From Lolium rigidum (Eukaryota; Streptophyta; Magnoliopsida; Poales; Poaceae), in the NCBI RefSeq assembly GCF_022539505.1, contig NC_061510.1, forward strand, positions 266,547,687-266,611,686: a stretch of DNA of 64,000 nt. Direction: 5' to 3'. Position 1 is the stretch's first letter; each line of letters begins with the position of its first letter. Made by a program: the position numbers and the translations under genes. Below the pieces are notes generated by a model. The model ran no database searches and was not told the origin of the DNA. It worked only from the letters and a program-made list of their open reading frames with translations. Of this stretch, positions 54,974 to 64,000 are shown piece by piece.

Positions 54974-55375
54974 ATGTCCTCACCATCCGGGCGCATCTCT
55001 ACTCGGCTGCCCTTGCCAGTGTCGCCGAGGGGAAGCCGTCGGTCCTTGTCGGAGGAATTATGGGCGGCGGATCAACACAACTTGCGCTTGGCGGCCTGCT
55101 CTGATGGAGGTACTGACGGGGCTGTGGAACAAGAACCCATCCGACTCCATACCTGCGCCGGAGATCGAGGGAATCAGACGCACGTCCGACTGCCAGGTCC
55201 CAGCACCCAGCCGCCTCCATCGCCACGGCCTAGGGTTTCTTCATTCCGTGTTGACGTCGTTGTCTTGCCGCCGCCATTCATGTGTCGCTGCTGTCATGCG
55301 ATACTTATGTTTGCCCCCAGCTGTTGCTTCCTTGATTCAAACAACCAGGTTAGTCCGGATGTTGGGTTTCTCTAA
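54974..55375 (+). other. GC-rich open segment in the CACTA element, possible first exon
   Basis: An open frame of 133 codons (MSSPSGRISTRLPLPVSPRG), with two others overlapping. The GC-rich, CpG-containing composition differs sharply from the AT-rich rest of the element, as in grass gene 5' exons. Potential donor sites (for example cag|gtcccag near 55196) occur. The product is not recognised, and which frame is used, if any, is unclear. 55446-56660 is AT-rich with nothing clear. Confidence 0.3.
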
Positions 55376-56665
55376 TCTGAGGTACGGATCGAGGTTTGAA
55401 CTAGAATTGAGTAAAAAAAATTTGCTTAGCGGATCAACGGATTAGTAGTGGTGTTCGGTTTGCGGTAGCAATTGTGATATCGGTTGACTTAAAGCAAGGC
55501 ATGATCTGTCCTTCATGTTAGAATGCATAGAAAAAAATTACTAACTCTGTTCTAGGTATTTCCGTCTGTGGAACCACATAATTATGTGATTCTTCTTTTC
55601 TATTATGATGCCAAATCAATTGATTCAGTTCTGTGTTTTGCACCAAGCAGATAAAATCCCGTCTACTCCTGTGCGCTTGTAATGGGCGAACTGAACACCG
55701 TGCACTGAAGATTTGGGTTTGGCGCTATCTACAGGACACATGGATTACATGACTAATTTGTTTGCTTTGCAATTATTGTGCCTACGAGATGTGGTTTGAT
55801 TTTACCAATTCCTTGTCACTTTCTGCTAATCTTTTGTATTCAACATTCCATGCCAGGTCTCTTGTTCATGAATCTGCATAACTGAATCTGAAAAGTTGAT
55901 ATGTAATCAGAGGAGACGTGCGAAGGACAGGAGGTTTTTACTACTACCTCAGATTGATTCATTAGTACTGATTGCCTTATGTGTGCTGCCTGCAGGTTTC
56001 TTTTCGGCTATATTGATAATGTGATACCTTCCTAACTATAGCTAGGTAAGAATGTTATTTAGTTGGAAAACTAAACTAATAAAAAAAATTAACGTCTCCT
56101 GCTTTTGGCATGTCAAACATCTTATATTGATGTTAGAAAATGATTTTTCGAGTTCATATCCTTAACTAATAAGCAGATTGTCTGTGCTAAAATGCCTTAT
56201 CATATATGCAGCTTGAATGTTCCCTGTTATTTCTTTTAAGGAGTAAAATAATACATTTACTTCTTTACAGTTTCTCATACTTACGTGGTTCCTTGTTCTC
56301 ACGACAGGTGATTCGAGACGAGCAACATGAGCGGGAATAGGAAGTGCTACTCGATCGTCGTATCCTAATATTGCACTTTACGTGTGTATATGATCAACCA
56401 GTGCACAACAAGGTTATTTCTCATAGCTTCTTGCTTATTATCCTATGATCTAGATGTGTACACTGCAGAGCATAATTGTACACATCGGAAAACCGTTATT
56501 TTCGCTTGTCGTTTGACAACCTGCATGAGTTTTTGTTGGAATACATGTTTACCTTAAGTTATTGCTTAGTAGCATCCTGTTGTCGACTTGGATCACTCCT
56601 ACAGAATTTATATGCATTAGTTTTGATTTAATGACTTTGCTTGCACATTGAATATCCAATGCTAG

Positions 56666-57487
56666 ATGATCCGCACAAAGGTTCTAATGAATGGATTTCA
56701 CATTGGATTGGCATGTTTGAGTTTGTAGCAGAAGAAGGCATGTTCATTATGCCCTACCGGGTATGTACTCTATAAGTAAATATTTACTTGCTCGTTAAGT
56801 TCTATTGCCTACGGAATATATTTCGGTTGAGTTGTTATAAAATTCTACCATCAAATTAACACTAAAATTAGTCGAAAGGCTTGCCTGCTGAATATCTAGC
56901 CCTCAATCACAAACGTAAGTTACACAAGTGGAACCACCCTCGAATTCATTCGTAATGGCAACCTTTACATCTAAGGCATGCCACCATGCATAGGCGATAC
57001 GGTGAAATTGTTAGCGCACTTTCTTTCTGTAAGTCAATCCACCTGTCCAAAATAGTACCATCTCTTTACAAGGTGGTGAACTACCAATTATCTCAATCGT
57101 GCATTGTTACCAAAGCACCGCAATACCTTCTGCTGTAAACATGTAATATGTTTCTAATGGATATTGGCTGATAGAGTTATCGTGTTCATGCCAAAGTTTT
57201 ATTGTGCAGGCAATCGGATATTGTGAGTTGTATATCCGGAGCATTGGACAAATTTCGCAAGGGCACAAGTGAGTACTTATAGCAATTTACTTCCTCAGCT
57301 GTCGATTATGCAGCCAATAGGATATTATTGTCCTATGTTATGTTCTTTGTCGTAAAAGTTATGTTGGCTTGTTTTTTTAAAATGGAGATTTTTTTATACA
57401 AGTATGAGCTAAATATACTAAATTTTCTATTGTAGGAATATTCTGCAATCAGCGTCCAGGCCATGGGGCAGAAGGCATAATAGATGA
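56666..57487 (+). pseudogene. Three exon-like segments forming one spliced frame inside the CACTA element
   Basis: Segment 56666-56760 (after ccaatgctag, before gtatgtact) encodes DPHKGSNEWISHWIGMFEFV then AEEGMFIMPYR. Segment 57210-57268 (after attgtgcag, before gtgagtac) encodes AIGYCELYIRSIGQISQGHK. Segment 57436-57487 (after tattgtag) encodes NILQSASRPWGRRHNR and stops. All borders are AG/GT and the reading phases agree across both junctions, which is unlikely by chance. It is probably the 3' end of a captured or element-borne gene. I do not recognise the family, and the upstream exons are unresolved. Confidence 0.5.
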
Positions 57488-59389
57488 TTTTATTTTTATT
57501 TGTTAGATTAGATTAAGGTGTGAGTAAAACTGTGCCACGAAACTTGTGGATAACAGGTTGATCTAATGTCCATTTTGTAATTTGTATCAAGCCGATGTAT
57601 GTAACTCAGATTGGATTTATAAATTTTAATTAATAAAAGGTTAATAATTTATCCAAGCGTATATCTTTGAGTTTTGATTGATATGTTCATTAATTTTTGC
57701 ATCAATGATATGCTTGGATAATCAAAAGATTGATTGTGGACTAGAAGAAACTGAAAAAGAGAAAAACTGATTTGTTGATATCTGATTATATTAAAAATTG
57801 TATTATTGCATCGAGTAGGGTAAGCAACAACATATACAAGGGTTGCTAAACTCAAATTTATGTGTTGCTCCGTTGCAACGCTCCTATTACCAACGAAGCT
57901 ATATGCGTTGCATTGTACCCTAGCAACACCCAAAAACGCAACGCATTATTATCCGTTGGTAAATGCACTAGCAACGCCCATATTGTCATTTAGATACAGA
58001 TATATCTGTTGCTGTAGGGAGGGTCCTCTTGTAGTGCGACTCTTCGCCTATTTAAGCCCTGGTGACCTAAAACCTCGATACCAACTGACGAAACTCCAGA
58101 AAGACTCTAGGGGCGCCGCCACCATCGCGAAACTCCAATTCGGGGGACAGAACTCTCTGTTCCGGCACCCTGCCGGGACGGGGAAGTGCCCCCGGAAGCC
58201 ATCTCCATCGACGCCACCGCCTCCATCATGCTCCGTGAGTAGTTCCCCCATGGACTACGGGTTCTACGCTGTAGCTAGTTGGTATTCTCTCCCCCATGTA
58301 CTTCAATACAATGATCTCATGAGCTGCCTTACATGTTTGAGATTCATCGATGTAATCGGTGTTGTGTTTGTTGGGATCCGATGGATTGTTACATTATGAT
58401 TAGTCTATCTATAAAGTTTGTGAAGTTATTGTTGCTTGCAATCTTATTGTGTTTAATGCTTGTCACTAGGGCCCGAGTGGCATGATCTTAGATTTAAGCT
58501 CTATACTTATTGCTTAGATTGTATCTACAAGTTGTATGCACATGTCTATGTCCGGAACCAAAGGCCCCAAAGTGACAGAAATTGGGACAAGCGGAGGGGA
58601 AGGCTTAGATATGAGGATCACATGTTTTCACGGAGTGTTAATGCTTTGCTCGGTGCTCTATTAAAAGGAGTACCTTAATTTCCAGATAGATTCCCTAGAG
58701 GCTCAGCTGCCACCTAGCTGGTAGGACAAAAGATGTTGTACAAGTTTCTCATTGCGAGCACGTATGACTATATATGGGAAACATGCCTACATGATTAATA
58801 ATCTTGATGTTCCGTCTTAATGCTATTTCAATCCTATCAATTGCCCAAGCTGTAATTTGTTCACCCAACACTTGTTATTGGAGAGTTACCACTAGTGTAG
58901 ATAGCTGGGAACCCCGGTCCATCTTTCATCATCATATACTCGTTCTACATGACATTGGAAGTAGTATCAACTATTTTCACGGTGCCATTGCTCTCATATT
59001 ACTGCTACTCGCTGTTGTTATTATTCTTGTTACTACTGCTCTCATATTACTGCTTGCTTTCACATCACCCCTATTACTAGTGCTTTTCCAGGTGCGAGCT
59101 GAATTGACGACTCAGTTGTTAAGGCTTATAAGTATTCTTTACCTCCCCTTGTGTCGAATCAATAAATTTGGGTTTTACTTCCCTCGAAGACTGTTGCGAT
59201 CCCCTATACTTGTGGGTTATCATGCGCCGCACTACACTCCGTCACCAACGACCTTCACGTGATCCTTGACTCCTACTGGTTCGATAAACCTTGGTTTCTT
59301 ACTGAGGGAAACTTGCTGCTATACGCATCACACCTTCCACTTGGGGTTCCCAACGCGGCGTGTGCTTTGCGCGTATCAAGCTAAATTTA

Positions 59390-59408
59390 CGGCGCCGTTG
59401 CCGGGGAG
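59390..59408 (+). promoter_or_regulatory. Primer-binding site of element E
   Basis: cggcgccgttgccggggag, 11 bases after the LTR. It is complementary to the 3' end of plant tRNA-Asp (TGGCGCCGTTGCCGGGG) except the first bases. The same site type is found in element A (16094-16105). 59409-59635 is T-rich leader. Confidence 0.75.
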
Positions 59409-59635
59409 ATCAAGACACGCTGCAAGGGGAGTCTCCCACATCCAATCTCTTTACTTTGTTTTTGTCTTGCTTTACTTTATTTTATTTACTGCTTTGTATG
59501 CTCTTATATCAAAAACACAAAAAAAAATTAGTTGCTAGTTTTACTTTATTTACTGTCTTGTTTGCGTTCTCTATATTAAAAACACAAAAAATTAGTTACT
59601 TGCATTTACTTTATTTACCTTTTGTTTATTTCATC

Positions 59636-60289
59636 ATGTTTCCTCCTAAGTACACTTTAAAAGACATACCGGTAGGACGAGGGTCTATAATTGGAAGAGA
59701 TAATATAGAAGATTTTTTCACTCATGTTAGTACAACTGAAGATTTTGAAGATAGACACTTGGTAGAACTTGCTCCTACTTATGAAATTGCTGCTGCTTCT
59801 TTAGTACACATGTTGGAAACTAATTTTGTTAATTTCAATCCTATAATTTAGCATATTTTTCTTACACTCTCTGATATGGAGGAAGGAGAAAAGAAAGATT
59901 TTGTCTTAGAAACCCTTCTTAAAGAATTTGGTGGTGTAGCAAGAGAGGCTAGAAAAGTCTTTATTAAATATAAGATGCTTGGCTCTTACACCAACTTTGC
60001 TAGTACCCTTGAAAAGATGGACATTGATAGAATAAAGTACACTAATAATGTTAATGATGGAGGGGAGATTAAGACATCAATACCTTGCAAGCTCCTAGGA
60101 TTGCATGAAGCTCTAGAAAATAACTATGGTTGGCTTGTTCCTGAAAATTAGTTTGATGAGAATAGCAAGCCTAAGAGTAATGAAAAAGGAGCCTCTGAAA
60201 CTTACATAGATAAGATACAATGCATAGTTGATAAAACTCCCAACACCCCTGGTAACAATGTTGATGCTTCATCTCTTGATAATACTTGA
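59636..60289 (+). pseudogene. Element E gag-like frame with two in-frame TAG stops
   Basis: One register stays open for 217 codons from Met 59636 (MFPPKYTLKDIPVGRGSIIG) to TGA 60287-60289, apart from TAG at 59849-59851 and 60149-60151. The conserved-looking body includes DNIEDFFTHVSTTEDFEDRH, MEEGEKKDFVLETLLKEFGG and KALYK-free helical segments, with no zinc knuckle. Both TAG codons sit where a Gln (CAG) would fit. The frame resembles gag-like proteins of Triticeae non-autonomous LTR elements. Loss is recent-looking, as there are no frameshifts. Confidence 0.75.
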
Positions 60290-62900
60290 TTCACACTTTC
60301 TGCGCCTAGCTGAAAGGCGTTAAAGAAAAGCGCTTATGGGAGACAACCCATCATTTTACTACAACACCTTTGTTTTATATTTGAGTCTTGGAAGTTGTTA
60401 CTACTGTAGCAACCTCTCCTTATCTTTATTTTATTGCATTGTTGTGCCAAGTAAAGTCTTTGATAGTAATGTTGATACTAGATTTGGATTACTGCGCAGA
60501 AACAGATTTCTTACTGTCACGAAATTGAGCAGCTCCTGCTGTAGAAAATTTAGAAAAATCTGCCAATTTACGTGCGTGATCCTCAGATATGTATGCAACT
60601 TTCATTCAATTTGAGCATTTTCATCTGAGCAAGTTAAGTGCCCCTGAAAAATTCGTCTTTACGGACTGTTCTGTTTTGACAGATTCTGCATTTTATTTCG
60701 CATTGCCTGTTTTGCTATGTTTGATGGATTTCTTTGTTCCATTAACTTTCAGTAGCTTTGTGCAATGTCCAGAAATGTTAATAATGATTATGTCACCTCT
60801 GAATATATGAATTTTCAATTATGCACTAACCCTCTAATGAGTTTGTTTCGAGTTTGGTGTGGAGGAAGTTTTCAAGGGTCAAGAGAGGAGGATGATACAA
60901 TATGATCAAGAAGAGTGAAAAGTCTAAGCTTGGGGATGCCCCCGTGGTTCGTCCCTGCATATTTTAAGAAGACTCAAGCATCTAAGCTTGGGGATGCCCA
61001 AGGCATCCCCTTCTTCATCGACAACTTATCGGGTCACCTCTAGTGAAACTATATTTTTATTCGAGTCACATCTTATGTGCTTTACTTGGAGCGTCTGTTT
61101 GCTTTTATTTTTGTTTTTGTTTGAATAAAATCGGATCCTAGCATTCTTTGTTTGGGAGAGAGACACACTCCGCTGTTTCGTATGAACACATATGTTCTTA
61201 GCTTGATTCTTAATGTTCATTGCGAAGGTTGAACTACTTCGTTCATTGTTATATGGTTGGAAACGAAAAATGCTTCATGTGGTATTTGGTATAATGTCTT
61301 GAATAATTTGATACTTGGCAATTGTTGTGCTCATATAGATCATGTTTAAGCTCTTGCATCATGTACTTTGCACCTATTAATGAAGAACTACATAGAGCTT
61401 GTTAAAATTTGGTTTGCATGATTGGTCTCTAGAGTCTAGATATTTTCTGGTTAAGGTGTTTGAACAACAAGGAGACGATGTAAATTCTTATAATTCTTAC
61501 AATATGTTCATATGTGAGTCTTGCTGCCCCGTTTTATACTTGAGTTTGCTTCAAACAACCTTGCTAGCCTAAGCCTTGTATTGAGAGGGATTCTTCTCGT
61601 GCATCCAAATCCTTGAGCCAAAATCCATGCCATTTGTGTCCACCATACTTACCTACCACATGGTATTTCTCTGCCATTCCAAAGTACATTACTTGAGTGC
61701 TACCTTTAAACTTCTATTCTTTGCCTTTGCAATATATAGCTCATGGGAAAATAGCCTTAAAAACTATTGCGGTGAAGAATATGTACTTATGTATCTTATT
61801 TCTTAATAAGTTGCTTGTTGAGCGGTAACCATGTTTCTGGGGACGCCATCAACTTTTACCTTTGTTGAATATCATGTGAGTTGCTATGCATGTTAGTCTT
61901 GTCTGAAGTAAGGGCGATTTTCATGATCAAATGGTTTGAGTATGCATATTGTTAGAGAAGAACATTGGGCCGCTAACTAAAGCCATGAATCATGGTGGAA
62001 GTTTCAGTTTGGACACAAATCCTCAATCTCTTATGAGAATATTATCTGTTGTTAAATGCTTAAGCATTAAAGAGGAGTCCATTATCTGTTGTCTATGTTG
62101 TCCCAGTATGGATGTCTAAGTTGAGAATAATCAAAAGCGAGAAATCCAATGCGAACTTTCTCCTTAGACCTCTGTACAGGCGGCATAGAGGTACCCCTTT
62201 GCGACACTTGGTTGAAACATATGTTATGCAATGATAATCCGTGTTAATCCAATTTAATTAGGACAAGGTGCGGGCACTATTAGTATTCTATGCATGAGGC
62301 TTGCAACTTATAGGATGTCTTATACATAACACATATGATTTATTACTACCGTTGACAAAATTGTTTCTATGTTTTCAAAATGAAAAGCTCTAGCACAAAA
62401 ATAGTAATCCATGCTTCCCTCTGCGAAGGGCCATTCTTCTACTTTATTGTTGAGTCAGTTTACCTATTCTTTCTATCTTAAAAGGAAACACTTGTGTCAA
62501 CTGTGTGCATTGATTCTTACATGTTTACCTATTGCACTTGTTATATTACTTTGTGTTGACAATTATCCATGAGATAAACATGTTGAAGTTGAAAGCAACT
62601 GCTGAAACTTATATCTTCCTTTGTGTTGCTTCAAAGCTTTCTACTAAGAATTTATTGCTTATGAGTTAACTATTATGCAAGTATTATTGATGCTTGTCTT
62701 GAAAGTATTATTCATGAAAAGTCTTTGCTATATGATTCAGTTGTTTACTCATTGTCTTCTCCATTGCTTCGAATCGCTGCATTCATCTCATGTGCTTTAC
62801 AATAGTATTGATCAAGATTATGATAGCATGTCACTTCAGAAATTATCCTTGTTATCGTTTACCTACTCGAGGGCGAGTAGGAACTAAGCTTGGGGATGCT
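60290..62900 (+). other. Non-coding 3' internal region of element E
   Basis: From gggagacaacccatcatttt near 60339 to the purine tract aagcttggggatgct (62886-62900) there is no gene. It parallels 21826-24206 of the A3-bearing element over most of its length, including ttgagtcttggaagttgtta and aagcttggggatgccc. That A3 region carries the 97-bp duplication and E does not. Confidence 0.8.
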
Positions 62901-64000
62901 TGATACGTCTCAAACGTATCTATAATTTCTTATGTTCCATGCTACTTTTATGATGATACTCACATGTTTTATACACATTATATGTCATTATTATGCATTT
63001 TCCAGCACTAACCTATTGATGAGATGCCGAAGAGCCGCTTCGTTTTACTCGCTGTTTTTGGTTTCAGAAATCCTACAAAGGAAATATTGTCGGAATTGGA
63101 CGAAATCAACGCCCAGGGTCTTATTTTTCCACGAAGCTTCCAGAAGACCGAAAGGATAAGGAAGTGGGGCGACGAGGCGCCGCCCCACTAGGGCCGTGCG
63201 GCCTAAAGGGGGCCCGCGCCGCCCTAGCGTGTGGGGCCCCTGTCAGCCCTCCGACTCTACCCTTCCGCCTACTTAAAGCCTTCGTCGCGAAACCCTCTGT
63301 ACCGAGAGCCACGATACGGAAAACCTTCCAGAGACGCAGCCGCCGCCAATCCCATCTCGGGGGATTCAGGAGATCGCCTCCGGCACCCTGCCGGGAGAGG
63401 GGAATCATCTCCCGGAGGACTCTTCATCGCCATGATCGCCTCCGGATCAATGTGTGAGTAGTTCACCCCCGGACTATGGGTCCATAGCAGTAGCTAGATG
63501 GTTGTCTTCTCCTCATTGTGCTATCATGTTAGATCTTGTGAGCTGCTTATCATGATCAAGATCATCTATTTGTAATGCTACATATTGTGTTTGTTGGGAT
63601 CCGATGAATATTGAATACTATGTCAAGTTGATTATCAATCTATCATATATGTTGTTTATGTTCTTGCATGCTCTCCGTTGCTAGTAGAGGCTCTGGCCAA
63701 GTTGATACTTGTAACTCCAAGAGGGAGTATTTATGCTCGATAGTGGGTTCATGCCTCCATTGAATCTGGGACAGTGACATAAAGTTCTAAGGTTGTGGAT
63801 GTGTTGTTGCCACTAGGGATAAAACATCGATGCTTTGTCTAAGGATATTTTTGTTGATTACATTACGCACCATACTTAATGCAATTGTCTCGTTGTTTAC
63901 AACTTAATACCGGAAGGGGTTCGGATGATAACCTCGAAAGTGGACTTTTTAGGCATAGATGCATGCTGGATAGCGGTCTATGTACTTTGTCGTAATGCCC
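62901..64000 (+). repeat. 3' LTR of element E (cut by window end)
   Basis: First 1100 bp of the LTR, closely matching 52805-53905 with scattered single-base changes. It has no nested insertions in the part visible. Confidence 0.93.

Larger units (their letters stand above)
54615..58036. mobile_element. CACTA transposon, 3.4 kb, non-autonomous
   Basis: Terminal inverted repeats cactacaagaaata / cctcttgtagtg and a 3-bp target duplication CGA (54612-54614 and 58037-58039) define it exactly. Both ends have subterminal gcgttgc/gcaacg motifs (about 54650-54735 and 57860-57990). No transposase is recognised. The interior has a GC-rich 5' segment followed by AT-rich DNA with exon-like pieces. Confidence 0.92.
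54255..59222 (+). mobile_element. Solo LTR within E's 5' LTR, itself hosting a CACTA element
   Basis: tgatacgtctccaacgtacc ... gatcccctatacttgtgggttatca, flanked by exact TGCGC duplications (54250-54254 and 59223-59227). Without the CACTA insertion it is about 1543 bp and has no internal domain. Same family as the minus-strand solo LTR at 16825-18335. Confidence 0.93.
52805..59378 (+). repeat. 5' LTR of element E, split by nested insertions
   Basis: tgatacgtctcaaacgtatc ... gctttgcgcgtatca. Its own sequence is 52805-54254 plus 59228-59378 (about 1601 bp). It shares the first 40 bp with family A LTRs but differs afterwards and ends differently, so it is a related, separate family. TATA-like ctacttaaagcc lies near 53176. 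It matches the 3' LTR at 62901-64000 closely. Confidence 0.92.
52805..64000 (+). mobile_element. LTR retrotransposon E (non-autonomous, gag-like only), truncated by window end
   Basis: 5' LTR 52805-59378 (split by a solo LTR and a CACTA element), tRNA-Asp-type primer site, a 217-codon gag-like frame with two stops, 2.6 kb of non-coding internal DNA, purine tract, and 3' LTR from 62901. No pol is present, so it is a large non-autonomous derivative. It inserted in a CCCTAAA tract. The 3' LTR end and the second target duplication (left one probably ACCCC) are beyond 64000. Confidence 0.9.

Noticed and set aside
1..64000. tRNA or rRNA genes
   Set aside because: No cloverleaf with A/B boxes or rRNA core was noticed. 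tRNA-like matches are confined to retrotransposon primer-binding sites.

Overview
This window is transposon- and satellite-filled nuclear DNA from a grass, most likely a Pooideae species (wheat, barley, oat or ryegrass relatives). The evidence is LTR ends of the tgatacgtctc.../...acaagtatagggg... type, Ty3/gypsy and Ty1/copia polyproteins with plant primer-binding sites, CACTA termini, Stowaway-like MITEs and CCCTAAA tracts. I recognise no intact host gene. Family names are my recognition of motifs, not a database match.

Left part (1-14.5 kb): a 135-bp tandem array (1-3427) abuts an LTR fragment (3428-3580) and a 100-N assembly gap (3581-3680). A minus-strand non-autonomous gypsy-like element follows (copy D1, 3681-9276). 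It carries a gag/zinc-knuckle ORF with a decayed reverse transcriptase. D1 abuts a truncated copia pol (9277-10391), which is cut by the left end of a CACTA-like element (10392-14549) rich in GGGCCGGCCC repeats and with repeated small exons.

Middle-left (14.5-28.9 kb): an internally deleted LTR element A (14555-19741, TSD GGAGC) carries a solo LTR inside its second LTR (16825-18335, TSD ATGCC). Its right flank, with a MITE and a 150-bp satellite, is present twice (19742-21084 and 25733-27220). The two copies are separated by a retroelement 3' half plus LTR (21055-25732), so this is a 6-kb tandem duplication. The satellite then grades into a composite repeat holding telomere-like CCCTAAA tracts.

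Centre (28.9-52.0 kb): a Russian-doll nest. Element B (28905-52016, Tat-type gypsy, TSD GAATT) sits in the telomere-like satellite. Element C (33625-48847, gypsy, TSD GTTTG) sits in B's integrase gene. Element D2 (38146-45496, minus strand, TSD CTGTT) sits in C's reverse transcriptase gene. All three target-site duplications are exact, so insertion order is satellite, then B, then C, then D2. D2 has an open 1165-codon frame; B and C are broken by frameshifts.

Right part (52.0-64 kb): the satellite resumes and its last CCCTAAA tract is hit by LTR element E (52805 to beyond the window). E's 5' LTR contains a solo LTR (54255-59222, TSD TGCGC), which itself contains a CACTA element (54615-58036, TSD CGA) with exon-like segments. 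E keeps a 217-codon gag-like frame interrupted only by two TAG codons. Its 3' LTR begins at 62901 and runs off the window.
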